Origin: Pseudisothecium myosuroides
Taxonomy: Eukaryota; Streptophyta; Bryopsida; Hypnales; Lembophyllaceae
Assembly: GCA_951799445.1 (NCBI GenBank)
Contig: OX637295.1
Coordinates: 8,804,001 to 8,868,000 of the forward strand
Length of the DNA: 64,000 nucleotides
Reading direction: 5' to 3'
Positions within the stretch are counted from its first letter, which is position 1, and the number at the start of each line of letters is the position of its first letter. The position numbers were made by a program, and so were the translations under genes. Below are positions 33,062 to 46,090 of the stretch, in pieces. The notes under the pieces are model-generated. The model was not told the origin of the DNA, made no database searches, and saw only the letters and a list, made by a program, of their open reading frames with translations.

Positions 33062-36000
33062 ACATTTAATTTGGAATCAAATTTAATATTTAAAAATGTT
33101 TGATATATTTATTTTTAGAACCTTGCTTTTGCTACTAGTAAATCTAATCTATTCAATAAAATCATCAAACTTTTGGAGAACAATGATTGTAAAAAAGAAT
33201 AATTCTTAGCAATCTCCAGCAACTAAAAAATTGTGGGAGCCACCTACATAAAAATCTCATACACATGAGTGTCCAAGGGGTATTTTATGGCACTTTATAA
33301 ATAATGTCCTTAGAATAGAATATTCCAAAGATATTTCAAAAGTATTCCAAAAATATGCTCTTGCATGGTTTTTATAGATCATATATTACTTAAAAAAATA
33401 TATAATTTTTAGACCTAAGGACTAAAATTTACCATGTTGGTTGAACTCACGCGGTTTCTTAATTTTTGGGAGTGCCCTCGAGACTAAAATGGCACTGAAA
33501 TAAGAATATAGACATTCAGTCATATGCTATACCTTATATATAATACTAAAACCTTCTTCGCCAAGCTTATTGTCCTTGTCCAAGTTGTTTGTGGCCAACT
33601 TTACTTCTCTGTATATAGTAAGAGTATAAATTGGTTTTCACTTGTTTCTACTCAAATTCTAACAACATGCAATTCAAATATATTGCTTACAGATATACCT
33701 TTCATATGCCTATGATTATTTCAAAAAAATAGTTGGATGCATCCATATGCTATGTACAATTAAATCATTCTAATTAAAAGCCTTGGAACACTTTACAACT
33801 ATAAAACATAGCGGATTTTCTAGTTGCAAATTCAAAAGTAGGATGTAACTACAAATAAAATTGTATTCTATAATGAAACAATACAATTGTGTACATGAAG
33901 TGAAGGAATTTCTATATTAAATTGATAACTTTTCAATGCAATTCATCTGGACATTCTAAAACCTCAATCTTTATTGGTCGATCTTTGTTATAAAAAATAA
34001 TTTGAAAAACTCAAGGCCAAGGCTAAATCACCTTCAAGAATGGTACAAAGAACTTTGATTCTATCCATCAAATGCCATACATATATGATTGTTACCAATC
34101 TGAGTACAAAAGCAAGAGTTGATGTGTCAATGGTACAATTATAATCTTCATCTTTGCATTTGAATTTTGGACACTTGTTTTGATCTCAATAAGTTAACAT
34201 GCCAGACATATTTTACTTGAATGTAACACATGAATAGTTCATCCTATATATGACACATTTAATAATGGCATTGCAAGGTCAACAAAACTTCAATAGATAC
34301 ACATATAAAGTAGTTCTAAAATGTTATTGAAATGATCACATTCAATTGAATCTTGACAATTTCAAGTTGAAATTGATTATTGTAATGAATATTGAAAATC
34401 TATATTGACAACTTCTTTATCCTCAAACGCAATACTTGTTTAGAATGTGTTAAATATCATTGAAAATATTTCATATTCCATTTGTCAAATAGTTGACAAA
34501 GATGATTGAATTCTTAAAATGATTATTGTCAACTTTTGTGATTTCACATTCATATCTTTCTACACTTGGTATTATATTCAAAACTTCATACTCAAATTTA
34601 AATCCATTGAAAAAATATTATTTTGTTCAATTTGTGTCAAAAAAATACTACATATTCTTCTTAATTTGTTCATCACTTTATTATGTATTTGATAATTGAA
34701 AAAATAGTGTACAATTTCCAATTGTCCTTTACATACCTATTGTTTTTCAAAAATTATTCTAAAAGAATTGTCCAATGTTGTTAAAAAATAATATACTTGG
34801 AAATACATATTTTTTATTATTTTAATATTTTTTATTCACTCACATTAATATATTTTTGAATTTTGTTTTTTTAATTATGGCACACTTGCGGTTTTAGGGG
34901 TTGGTACACAATCAAGTATCTATGATAAACTTTTGACAATGTGAAACGGTATACAAAAATAAACAAATTCTATATTGTGCAATGGTTAGCAATTTAAGTT
35001 CCCTTTAATATCCATTTTAGTGAATATTTTAGTGTGCAATCATCTCATCTAATTGTCACACATTAAAAACAAATTGATTTCATGTTTTTAATTGCTTTAG
35101 CATGTTTAAAAAATTAGAATGTCAAATTTCCATTTTGTTGAGATTTTGTATATTTTTAATTCTCTAACTAGAAAAATATTCCATGCTTGATCTCCCCAAG
35201 TATAAATCTTTTAAAAATATTGAATTTCATCCATATTTTTTTAAATTAAAAAAAATGTTTTCAATTTTGTCAAAAAATTCATGATAACAATACCAAAATT
35301 GCAACAAATAGTATGCATCTTTCTTGCAATTACATGTTTTATTCTTAAACTTTTTTAATGTAAGCTAAGAAAAATCTTTGACTATTCAAATTGCAATTTT
35401 ACAAGATTATAGTGATTGAAGTTTGAAGAATATATATTTTTTCAAAATCATCTAATATAGTTAATTCTAAAGGGACATTTCATATTCGAGCTTGGTCAAA
35501 ATTAACTAGATTTCTAAATTTAAATACACATTTCAAAATTTTGATATTTTAACATACAATATTATATGTCTAAAATTTGAACTCATTTTTTCATAATTGA
35601 AAACATCAAATTGAATTTTATATGATTTTTTAAAGATTTTTTTCAATAATATAGTAGCAATTAAAAAAATGCTCAAATATAGTATGAAATTTTTTAAATA
35701 GAAAATATATTGACAAACATCATGGTATAATTGTTGTACTCCTTAAACCAACACCAAAAGAAATTTGATAGAAAAAATTCAAAAGCTGTGAATTTTGAGC
35801 TTTCAAGATGCTATCTTCTAAGTGTCACAAAATTAAAATTTTAAAAATTTTGAAAAAAAAATCAAATGGACTAAAATGTAGAATATTGGAGCTACATTTT
35901 CTTGCTTAAGCTAAAAACATTTAAAATCAAAAACTATGTGAAAATTCAAGTTTTGACTTTTATAAATGTCTTTAGGATTTACAATAGCCTTTAAGGGTTA

Positions 36001-36841
36001 ACAAAGTTTGACTCTTCAAGGATGTGATTTTTAAACTAAAGTTTGATGTTTGTTACAATGACATTTTGTGTTATGCTAGTTACGTACATGCCAAATTTCA
36101 AAAGTAAATGAGGTCTTTTACAAAAGATGCCCAAACTGTTCAGCAACAAAAAATTTCATCCAAGCATTTGATTAAAGAAATTATTTATCTTACTACAAAG
36201 GTCAATGTCTTAAGAACATTCATTCTTGACTTCGTATGAACCTCTTTGAATATCCAATTGTATTGTAAGGTCCACTATGGCCAAAAATAGGAAGCAAACT
36301 TTTACTTATTCCTTCATGTTTTTGGAAGGTCTCTTTCTTTCATTAAAAGCTTCTAGCACTAAGGTAGGTACCGCTTCTACCGCCACTTTTTTCTATTGAG
36401 TTTAGTTACTATTATTAGATTGGTAAGATTTTCATATTTTCTTATTGGCAAGTGAAAGGACTAAGGAGGTTCCAACGCACCAAAGAATGCGACATTTGGA
36501 TATTATATGCAAGTTATTAAGGAACAAAGTTTGGTTCTAAAATGTTTTTTAACACATAGGTACATAATTGATTTTGGCGATGTACATAAAATAAAAATGG
36601 TGGTTTAGGATCAATGGCTTTGGTATGAATCTTCCTTCATCATTACACCTATAGAAGTGAAGAAAGGTTCATTTTGCAAAATTAGGACAACCTTTCATCA
36701 GCCTTATGTGCCAGGAAAGTCAATGAAGGTCCGAAGTATTTACCGTCTCCAATATAAGTGATTAAATGAATGATTCATTAGTTTGATGCAAATAGGGGAG
36801 AAACAAGAAGTAAAAAGGGAAGAAGAACTTTGTCTAGTTGT

Positions 36842-36855
36842 AAGAAAATCATTTT
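36842..36855. repeat. Target-site duplication of the LINE, left copy
   Basis: AAGAAAATCATTTT, repeated exactly at 43689-43702 at the other end of the nested LINE. Confidence 0.8.
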
Positions 36856-37172
36856 TTTTTATTTTTTTTTATTTTTATAACAAATGGAAACCAGTATTAA
36901 GAGAAAAAAGTAACCGCCAAGCCAGAGGTTGGACAAATGAAGAGAGAATGAGCAAATGAAGAGAAGATGAGTAGCAAAAAGAACTGAGGACTAAGAGAAC
37001 AAACAAAGAGGAGGACCCTCTATGTTCCACCTAATAGAGTAACCAACCCTAGTAGCAAGAACAGGAGATTGTAACCAAATACTAGAGAACTTGGTCCAAA
37101 TCCTATCAGAATGTTGAGGACTACGTTTAGAAGCAAGGTCCGTCTTAAGAGTAGCAGCCCATCCTGAGTCAG
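36856..37172 (-). mobile_element. LINE 3' end with A-rich tail
   Basis: On the minus strand, the terminal part of the LINE ORF (reads WAATLKTDLASKRSP, then WTKFSSIWLQSP) is followed by an untranslated part and an A-rich tail at 36890-36856. It continues the fragment at 42087-43688; LTR-B sits between them. Confidence 0.75.
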
Positions 37173-37529
37173 GGAGGTGTGGGCGCTAGATTACCCACCC
37201 TTGGTAATAAAGCGAACACCGACCAGGTTCTATGCCTTTATCCACATTTTTTAATATATGGGGGTGATGTGAGCGCGGTCCACTGTACCTTCCAAGCAAT
37301 GGATCTTTTTTGCTAACGTTTCCTAAGTGTCGTGGATGGCAGCGAATAATTAGAATGCATGTAGTAACTCACAAGGTAACTGCAATGCTCAGGGGTAATG
37401 GTAAAATTCTAACTCCCTAACTATCTATCCTATGTCAAGGGTGGACTGGGTAGTTGGCGTCATTTCTAACATCCCTAACTACGTAAAAAGGAGAACCCTT
37501 ATGTTCCTTCCATGAACCTCTAAGACTAT

Positions 37530-38470
37530 CTTGGATTTTTGAACTCTACCTAGAAGTTCTACTTTTAAAAGCTATCCCTAAAGTTTCAACTCTTACTCTA
37601 ACTTTTGACTTCTAAGTATACTCTAGGTTTTTAGCTTCCCAAACTAATTAGAGAATTTAACTTCAAAATTTAATGCTACCGTTTGACTTTGTTTTGACTT
37701 TTGACTCCAAGTTTTTACTCCTAGACTAACTCTAAAATTTACCTTCTAAAGTTAACTCTATGTTTTTGACTTTTAACTCTAAATTTTTACTTCTAAATTT
37801 AATCCCAAATTTTAACCTCTAGGTTTGACCCTACGTTTTCACTTTGACTCTAGATTTTTCTACTTCCAACTAACTCTAAGATTTACCTTCTAAATCTAAC
37901 TATAACTTTTCACTTTTCACTTTAGCTTTTTACTCTAACTTTTTACTTCCCAATTGACTCTAAAGTTTAACCTTTAAATTTAATCTTAACTTTTGACTCT
38001 AGGCTTTTTACTTTCTACTTTCCAATTTAATCCTATCGTTTTAATCCTAGATTAACTCTAAATGTTACTTCAAGTTTTACTTCTAAATTTTACTCTAGCT
38101 TTTGACCTCTAACGGTCACTCTAATTTCGAATTTCTAACTTCAAGATCTAACTTCTATTTCTACTCGTGATTTCTACCTCCTAATTTTAGTCTAAAGTTT
38201 TTTACTTTTAATTCCTACTTCTTACTCGGATTTTTTACTCCTAATTAACCCTAACTTCCTTTTCTAAACTACCCTACGGTTTCACTAGAAATTTTAACCC
38301 CCTAAGTTACACTTCCAAATTAATTCTACTTTTTAACTTCCCAAGTTAACTCTAGATTTTGACCTTAGAATTTTAACTTTAAGAAATAAAAATGTAATTT
38401 GATTCTAATTCTAACCGCTAATTAATCCCTAATTTTAATCCTAAATTCTCGTTCTAATTTAAACCCCTAA
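37530..38470. repeat. Degenerate 'aactctaa/ttttaactt' tract in LTR-B
   Basis: The inverted counterpart of 9890-10500; about 0.9 kb of irregular 15-25-bp units. Confidence 0.7.
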
Positions 38471-38734
38471 GTTCCGTCCATGATTCTTTGTGGATGAATT
38501 TTACTCAAAATTCCTCCGTCCTACCCCCTACCGCTTAACTTAGCCTAACGCGGTCGATTTAAAGCCAAATCCTAAGTGTAATATGTTTTTGGAAACCTCT
38601 ATTCCTAATCTATAACTTTTTGAATCTAAACTTCTAATTTGCACTAATCTCGGATGCTAATCACACTCTGAGGGCTGATTAGGAAAATAAATGCTAATTA
38701 GGGAGAAACATCAAAGATTAAATCAAAAACTCAC

Positions 38735-38797
38735 CTCTTCACTACCGGTTTCGGAAATAACCTCGTCCACGTCCACGTGTACGTCCTCATGCTCCAT
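38735..38797 (-). CDS. 21-codon LTR leader exon with splice donor, MEHED subtype
   Basis: Minus strand: MEHEDVHVDVDEV, then ISETGSEE, ending GAG|GTGAGT. Matches the LTR-A copy at 8633-8695 in length, frame and donor position. Confidence 0.55.
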
Positions 38798-39574
38798 GGT
38801 AGTCTTTGATTTTTGTTTTGAATTTTCTCCAAGCTCACCGCTTATTTAGAAAATATTACAATTTTTGATGATCTAAACTCCCTCTTTCCCTTCCTCCTTT
38901 CTTTTCTTTCTTCCTCCTTCTTCTACACTAGCACTATTCCACCTAAGCTTTTATGAGTCTTACACTATGGTCTCAAACTTCAAGGAGGTTTTAAGATGCC
39001 AACTATCTTCTTACACAATTTTGCCTTTGTGTCATCCTAATCCTCCTCTCAACGGTCACCACAATTTTCCAAGATTTCTTCTTAAAGCCTACCTATCCTA
39101 AACCTAGGTCACTATTTATCGTCTCTCACCTTCCTTCGCCTACTTCTTCTCCTCCTCTCCTAATCTCCTTCCATTGTGTGTAGGTGTGAGTGGTGAGAGG
39201 AAACAATTTTGTGTGTAGGTACGGTGGTGCTCCGCTCTTTTCTCCCTTCTCCCTTTTTGGTTTAGACCCTAATCCTACTCCTCCCCTAGCTAGTAATAGG
39301 TTAGTCCAACATCTTTGTTGTGTTTTAGTTTTGATTTTTGTTCTAGTTTGAGAGAACCCAAAAAACCAAAACCCAAAAGACCAAAAATTGAGTTCAAAAA
39401 ACGGGGAGCCCGATCTGGACCGGGTGCTGGACCACCGAGCCTGCCTGCCTGCCTCCCGGCTGGCTGGCTTCCGGCTGGCTGGCTGGAGGGCTGGTTAACA
39501 AAAAATTAATTTAATTAATTAATTAATTTTTTATTAATATTTTTTTTTTTTATCTCCGCTAGCTTCTGATGTTG

Positions 39575-39705
39575 CTGCTGTATGCTGGTCCTGATGTGGC
39601 CGGCTGTATGCTGGTCCTGATGTTGCTGGGCTGTATGCTGGTCCTGATGTTGGTTGGGTTGTCTGCTGGTCCTGATGTTGGCTGGGCTGTATGCTGGTTC
39701 TTAAA
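39575..39705 (+). repeat. 27-28-bp repeats 'gctgtatgctggtcctgatgtt'
   Basis: About four and a half units in the GC-rich part of LTR-B, preceded at 39438-39495 by 'ctgcctgcctgcctcc / ggctggctggctt' simple repeats and by a (taat)n tract at 39505-39530. Confidence 0.85.
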
Positions 39706-40000
39706 AAAAACTGGATTTCCGGCTAAGGCTAAAAAAGACTGGATTTTTGGCTAAGGCTATTTTAAGACTGGATTTTTGCTAACGCTATTTAATACTGAAT
39801 GGTTGGCTAAGGCTAGGGGGAAATAAAACCTCGGGGGTACTAAACTTACTAAGACCTTGGAAACAATTAAACTAAATAAAACTTTAGAAGACACTACACT
39901 AGACAAATGCAAAGGAACCTACATATCTTGGAAGCTAAACTCTGGAGGTTTCCACAAAGGTCTTGGAAACTAGACTTTGGAACTAAACACAGGGTAGGTG

Positions 40001-40340
40001 CAAAGCTTCGCCGTTAAATTGGTTTTAACACCAACTTTAGGACTTCTTGACACCCTGGGGGGTTCAAAGCTCCGCCGTCTACACTTTTAACACACGCTTT
40101 AGGACTTCAACCTTGTCACTAGTTCAAAGCTTCGCCGTTTCCAAGGGGGGTCCACACAAGGAGAGAGACTTTAGAAGAGGGAAAACTAAACCTTTAAAGA
40201 AAACACACACACAAGGTCAAAGCTTCGCCGTCCCGAAGGGGGGTCCACTCAACAAAGAGAAGATTAGAAGAAGGTTTGGGATAACTTTAGAAAACATGCA
40301 CAAAGGAGGTTCAAAGCTTCGCCGTCCCGGAGGGGGGTCC
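40001..40340 (+). repeat. Five sub-repeats with 'caaagcttcgccgt' core
   Basis: Cores start at 40001, 40064, 40124, 40218 and 40312; most are followed by 'cc..aggggggtccac(t/a)ca'. They lie just downstream of the TATA box in the transcribed direction (minus). Spacing is 60 or 94 bp. Confidence 0.85.
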
Positions 40341-40780
40341 ACTCAACAAAGAAAATATTAGAAGAGGGTGTAACAAAACACAAAGATAAACACACAAGTT
40401 AGACCACGTGGCAATACAAAGCTCACACGCTAAAGACCCCCCAAAGCGGCATCGCCAAGGTACGGTGAGGGGGTGACTTTAGGATTAGTGCAAGATACAA
40501 AAAAAACTCTTAAACTTCACAAGTTAGACCACAACACGTACAAGAGGGAGAGAGAGGCTCTCCACTTACAACAAGGTACCAAAAACTTCACCCAAGAGTA
40601 TACAAAGCAAGGTAGAAGGACCCCCAAGGACCTTCAAAGCTTGAAAATAAGCAACAATGGAGCCAAAAGTGCTCCGAAAACACCGTAGAGTTTTTTGGCT
40701 TCTAACGCCAAAATATCCAAAATAACTTGGACCCACGGACCCAAAACAAAAATTGGGGGTGTTTTAGAGAGAGAAATGGG

Positions 40781-40793
40781 GCCCTTATATAGG
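40781..40793 (-). promoter_or_regulatory. TATA box of LTR-B
   Basis: The minus strand reads CCTATATAAGGGC, matching the same element in LTR-A at 6050. It lies about 1.3 kb into the LTR. Confidence 0.6.
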
Positions 40794-42086
40794 TTTCCCA
40801 AGGGTTCACCCCTCTCTCTAAAGCTCTAAGGTAACCTTATCAACGGGGATTTTCATCCTCATCCTCAAAGATTTTCATCCTACATCCTAAATTTCTACTT
40901 CTACCATCTATGCTGGACCAACATCCTAACTTTTGGAGATTAGCTCCAATCGCTGAACGGATTGCGCCGTTGGATCCAGATCGCCGTGTTTAGTCCTAAA
41001 CCTCCCTATCCCCCGTACCGAGGCCAAAAATCCATCGTAGGCTAATTTAGTTTAAAAACCAAATCGTGGTAAAATCCTAGATCTTGGGGGTCTCCTATTT
41101 TGAGAAATGTGAATAGCCTAGGGTCTCCGGTAGGTGCGAGAGAGTCAGGAAGGACTTTTGGTTGACTTCGTTTCGCCATCGTATGGTCCCGGAATGCCAG
41201 TCAACGTGGCGGGGACCCCGCCACGTGGTTAATTCCCGAGGAATCTCGCCGGTTCGGGTACTTGCCGCTATCGGAATGTCGTGAAACTTCACGGAGCGCA
41301 TTATTAACATAAAACAAGCTGGTCTAATTTTTAGTGAGATTTTATTGTAACCTGGGTAATTTTCATGAAATTCCCGTTGGAGGTTAGAAGGGTTGACCAC
41401 CTGGAAAAGGTTCTTCTGCAAGTCGGAAGATGTCGGGATTTTTCACGTGACCTCTCAGGGAGTCGCATGAAAGACGTGCGGGTGTGTTTCCGTACCTGGC
41501 ACAATTGGTCAATGGAGATTTAAACTGGACATCTCCCTGAATTAGCGACGGTGCGGGAATCTTCTACAGGTGGAGGAATCTTGGCGAACCGATTTTGCCG
41601 TTGGACCCCTGGCATGGGATTCACCCTAGAACACCATCCCTGGGCTGTAGATTCCTCCACGGGCCCGGTCTTGCGTGAGTGGCTCCTGCATGCTAACAAT
41701 CGAGATTTTGGGAATTTGTCGATCTAATGGGGAATTCTAAATCTAACTCTAGGACCCGACCTAGTGGCCTCGCTGTGGATCCCTCGGACCGACCTAGCCA
41801 TGAATCGCCACATTCATGGTGGGATTTAGCCCTTTTGGGGCTGTGTGACTCGAATCCTCCAAATCTAACCTTTTCGTTATTTATATATTATTTTTAGGCA
41901 AGGTTTGGGGGATTCTAAGTAAAAAACACAAATCTAGACCAAATACTATAATGGATATGACACAACCCTATTTCGGTTCTACACTCTTTTTATGGGTTTT
42001 TCTATACTTTTATCAACTTTAAATTGCAAATTTCCAAAAAAATAATTCTATGAGTCCCAAGTGACAAATTGGGAGCTCACAGGAGG

Positions 42087-43688
42087 GCACTCCAAAGAGA
42101 TGTGTGGAGGAGGATGGTAGGCCAACGATCTTTGGCAAAAACCATATGATTGCGCATAATCCAGCATAGCCATAAGGTAGCACCACGAACAATAGACCAT
42201 ATCGTGTGTGTACTCTATGGAACAATCTAGGTGTAGGAGTTCCAAAAATACATTGGATGGCATCCAATTTTCAATGAGGGCTCAAAACTGGAGACGCGCC
42301 ACGGATATGATGCATCATCAATAGTGCATAGTCCCAAATTTCTTGAGATCTCAAGCACTCAAAGAACCTACGTATAGGTGTCTCTATGACAAGAGAGTTG
42401 CAACAAACACAATTCGCATCAATCCCTGGAGCAATTTGAGCCTGCCATGAGTTAACAGCAACGGCATTATGCCAAATTGACCAAATAAAGGCTGCGTCCT
42501 TTTGAGGGCGGGTTTTGATCCAAATATCTCTCCAACGCGGGGCATAGAAATCCGGAAGGAGGGTGGGCCATTTTGCTGCTATGGGACGCTTCAGCTGGGT
42601 TGAGGTTGTAAGTAGCTTACGAACAAGGGCAGCCGTATATTCTATGAGTGGTTTGCCATTGGACCACTTCCATCGCCCTAGATCGTACTGAAGAGATTGA
42701 ATGGGACCTGAGAACAAGAGCTTGGATGGACGTCTTCTTCCTTTTTTAGCTTGGACAATACGAATTCTCTGCACAACGCCTCTATGAACCGAGGCAGCTG
42801 CTACATCCGGAAGGAGAGATAACTGTCTAGAGTGGATGCCCACGGTGGCACGAGTAGAATCACCTCTCAAAGAAATATCTTGAATTTAGGGACCAAATAA
42901 CATAGGGTTGGATTCAGACACCAACCATGTGATCTCTGGAAGTGCGTCATTGGGCATAGAGTAGAGGCCGGCCCAATCCCCTACGGAAGCTAAGTATGAG
43001 TGGTCATTTAAAAATTGAAGCCAAGTATGAGGGATCTGAGAGATCAGAAAGAACCAATGGTGGCGCTCCATAGTAGTAAATGGGAACTCCTCTGAGATGG
43101 TCTCCCATATCTTAAACTCATTGGCATTAGCATCCTATAAATCTCCAATGGTCCAAAGTCCTGCCCTAGCAAAGACTCATGCTCGATCGATAGAAAAATT
43201 AAAATTAGAACCTATAAAGCTTATTGACCACCAAATGCTAGTAGAAAGAACCTCAGATGCATTAGTAGGTGGAACTAGTTGAATGTGTTTCACAAGCTTC
43301 TTCCATGCTGAGGAGATGCGATTCCATATTGTCGACCCTCTAGACACCGAAGGTCTTTGTACCATAAGCCACGCAACAGAAGAGAACCAAAATCCGGACT
43401 TTGGGTGTCGTTTCATACGATGAATTCGGTATCAAAGAAGAGTCTTAAGTCCAGAAATACCAGGTTCTATGGCATTCAAGACCCACTTAGCTAGTAAGGC
43501 ATTGAGAGACACTTCTGATTCAAGTAGTTGGAGGCCACCAGCTGATTTTGGTAGGCAACAATCTTCCCAACTGACCCTGGTCCGAGACAAGTGTTCGGAG
43601 CCACTCCACAAATAGTTTTGCATACTACCCCTAGCTGTCCTAATGGCTTGAAAAGAGCCACACCAAATTGCTATGAAGTAGTAAATAG
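42087..43688 (-). mobile_element. LINE reverse-transcriptase C-terminal part with zf-RVT, 5'-truncated
   Basis: In minus-strand order: LWSGSEHLSRTRVSWEDCC and LPKSAGGLQLLESEV (43620-43520), RGSTIWNRISSAWKKLV (43340-43290), then AFIWSIWHNAVAVNSWQAQ and CVCCNSLVIETPIRRFFEC (42510-42370), a typical zf-RVT zinc-binding segment. Several frame breaks show it is dead. The upstream end at 43688 abuts the target duplication, so the element was 5'-truncated on arrival. The 3' remainder is at 36856-37172. Confidence 0.85.
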
Positions 43689-43702
43689 AAGAAAATCATT
43701 TT
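43689..43702. repeat. Target-site duplication of the LINE, right copy
   Basis: AAGAAAATCATTTT, identical to 36842-36855. Confidence 0.8.
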
Positions 43703-45600
43703 CATTATTTATATGATTGATGGAAACTAATTCATTTATTAAATTCAATTAAATTGAATTATTTGGCTATTTTACTATTGTTTTCTTGATGTCATTATCT
43801 TAGGAAGAAAAATTGTCTATATCATTAAAAGGAGATAAAGTATTAACCCTTAAAAACTCTAAAAATTCCAGTTTTGAATGGAAAGTTGTATTTGGGGGGT
43901 ATTTGACAATGCATGATAAGGTTTAAATGTCAAAATAACATTTAAATGGAAGATTCTAATTGTTGGATTCTCAATCTAATGGAATATGTATTGCCATACT
44001 TTAGTAAATACTTTATATTTTAAGAGTCGAATATAGTACCTTGTATAAGGTTGTAATTTACATACCTTTAATGCCAAAAATTTCATAATATATATTAAAA
44101 AATTAAAATTAAAATTATTTTTTTAAGTGAAAGAGGGCAATGCATGGTCCAATCATCTTGCTTTGTCAAAAAGATTCTTCAAAAATTAGTGCAATTTGTC
44201 CACATTGCACACTATCTTAAAAATACAAGGTTGCTAGTAAGCAAGCCTATGAGCATACAAGATTTTTGACTTTAGAATAGACCAAGACCTACAACAGTGA
44301 ATTTTTTAAAATAGGATTTAGGATTTAGGGTGAAAGATGTTTGGTCCTTGAACAGCTATAAAACATGTTTTGCAAATATAAACAAAACTCACTTCATTTT
44401 AACCCCTAAATGTCCAAGCCCTTTTTTGAGCTTCTAGGAATTTACTCTAAATTGAACAAAAAGTCAACATTTTGATAAGTTGTATTAGTTTTTTTTTAAT
44501 TGTAATCGTACAAATTCAAACTAGACATGTTAGAGATCACGTAGGAAAAGAAAATACAAGAATGTTACTTATGGATTGAAAGATTATAATGTTTGATCAC
44601 GAGAGTGTTAAAACTGCAAAAGTGATTTGAAGTCTTCCAATCATGTCTTCTAATCTCTTTTTACATGTCAAATCTAAAAAGTTGGTCATTAAAAAAATAT
44701 AAGGTTAAAGGACCTAACATAAAAAAAATCCATCAATTTATGGCAGGTTTTAAAAATCTACTCTACAATTTTTTTAAATGAATTTCTAATGTAATTTTTT
44801 CTCCAGGATCTAGTGTATTTGAGGCTCATTTCCAAGAGTCCTCAATACCACAGAAAGTCAAGATTGCACTGGATACCCTTGCACAAAATCTTGAATAGAA
44901 AATTGTAATAAATCATTTTGAAAATCAGATTTTTGATGCTAAAACTAGACTTCAAAAAGGATTTTTCAAATATATAAACTACTAAAAATAGCAGTTTGGT
45001 TAGGTTTTATTTAACTTCAAAGTATTGTCGACACCAAAATTTGGTGCCTCGGGCATTTAGGGGTTAATATTAAAAAACAACTGGTTTTCTCAAATCTCAA
45101 GGCACAGCTGAGAATCAATATGACGGCAATCTTCTCTTTGAAATCAATAGGTGGTTTTGGTCCTATATGTGGACGCTCTTTTTGTCACAAGAAATTATCG
45201 CTGCAAGCTTAACTCTCTTTGTCAACAACTACTGTCCACTTTTGAAAATAATGAGCAACCTCAAAATTGCCAAGAGATGTCTTGTGCTGGAATTCTTCTA
45301 CTCTCCCACTGGTACTTATAACGTATCTGCATCAACAAACTTATGCCCGAGGAATACTTCAAAAATTTGGTTTGAAGGATGCAAACCGTTCACTGTTTTC
45401 CTACATGAACTAAGCTCAAAGGCGACTTGAGCTCTCCATTGACAGACGCCGCTCTCTATCGTCGCATGGTCGGCAAGTTCCAATTTTTTGACAAATACTT
45501 GTCTTGATCTCTACTTTGCTGTAAATTCAGTTGCAAGCTACGTGCAATACGAAGGCATCTTGCTGTATAACTAGAAGACAACCAATTTTGGCATATTCTA
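43703..45600. other. AT-rich stretch holding one MITE
   Basis: No gene. TTAACCCTTAAAA near 43846 looks like a further piggyBac-type left end without a clear partner. The MITE at 44399-45067 is listed separately. Confidence 0.5.
44399..45067. mobile_element. piggyBac-type MITE (669 bp)
   Basis: Ends TTAACCCCTAAATGTCCAAG and, inverted, TTAACCCCTAAATGCCCGAG. The whole length matches the element at 62837-63481 in opposite orientation. Noncoding. Confidence 0.85.
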
Positions 45601-46090
45601 TCAACAAGGAGGTACTTTAATTTAGACCCCAAAGGCTTCTCAGATATGACGTCGACTGGAGTAGAGATTCAAATACTAAACAACAAACTGGAGGTTACTT
45701 CTTCAACTTGGGAAGCGATCCTATCACGGAGAGTAGCAGTGGCAACGTACAGCTGCCACATTATCCACTGAGAGTGAGTATCGAGCTTTGATAAAATGCA
45801 CGAGAGGTGATTTGGTTACACAATCCTCGACACAATCTCATATAAGAACTCAGTTTTTTGTCAAATACAAGCCCGTTCAATTGTTTGTCAACATTCAGAG
45901 TTCCATCAAGTTCGTTCCAAATAAAGTATTTTACAACCATATGAAACACTTTGAGACTCATCATCACTTTTCTTGTGAGCAACTTAAAAAAGGAAGGACT
46001 CATTATTATATCCACTTGCCGACAGGGGAGGTGTGAACTGACATGCTTGACAAGAGAAAATAACTGCTCGTGGGCAGGGTAACTTGTTAG
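45600..46090 (+). pseudogene. Decayed Ty1/copia RNase H
   Basis: Read across frames: TGGYFFNLGSDPIT, LSTESEYRALIKCTR, NIQSSIKFVPNKVFYNHMKH, HFSCEQLKKG, HLPTGE.TDML. These follow the order of the copia RNase H C-terminus (TSGY..., EAEYRAL..., NQSAI...NP.FH.R.KHI, HF.RE, T..Q.AD.LTK). Many frame shifts and stops. No LTRs of this element were recognised. Confidence 0.8.

Larger units (their letters stand above)
31127..36841. other. AT-rich DNA with MITEs and foldbacks, no gene
   Basis: Very AT-rich with no credible ORF. It holds the TTAA-ended element at 31458-32157 and the foldback at 32277-33061. Near 36000 the sequence GCCTTTAAGGGTTAA mirrors the left end at 31458 (TTAACCCTTAAAG), so a longer 4.5-kb element is also possible. 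Confidence 0.6.
37178..42081 (-). mobile_element. LTR-B, complete solo giant LTR (4904 bp)
   Basis: On the minus strand it begins TGTGAGCTCCC at 42081 and ends GCGCCCACA at 37178. The 5-bp duplication GGAGG (plus strand) lies at 37173-37177 and 42082-42086, exactly at the two ends and inside a LINE. The start and end share no internal direct repeat, so this is a solo LTR, not a whole element. Order of parts: 1.3-kb U3-like region, TATA near 40790, 'aaagcttcgccg' sub-repeats, GC-rich 27-bp repeats, purine-rich stretch, leader exon at 38797-38735, low-complexity tract, conserved 3' block ('gatccattgcttggaaggtac'). Confidence 0.85.

Noticed and set aside
39315..39754. Short ORFs in the GC-rich part of LTR-B
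   Set aside because: They are made of simple and 27-bp repeats; the matching region in LTR-A (6985-7200) has a different frame.
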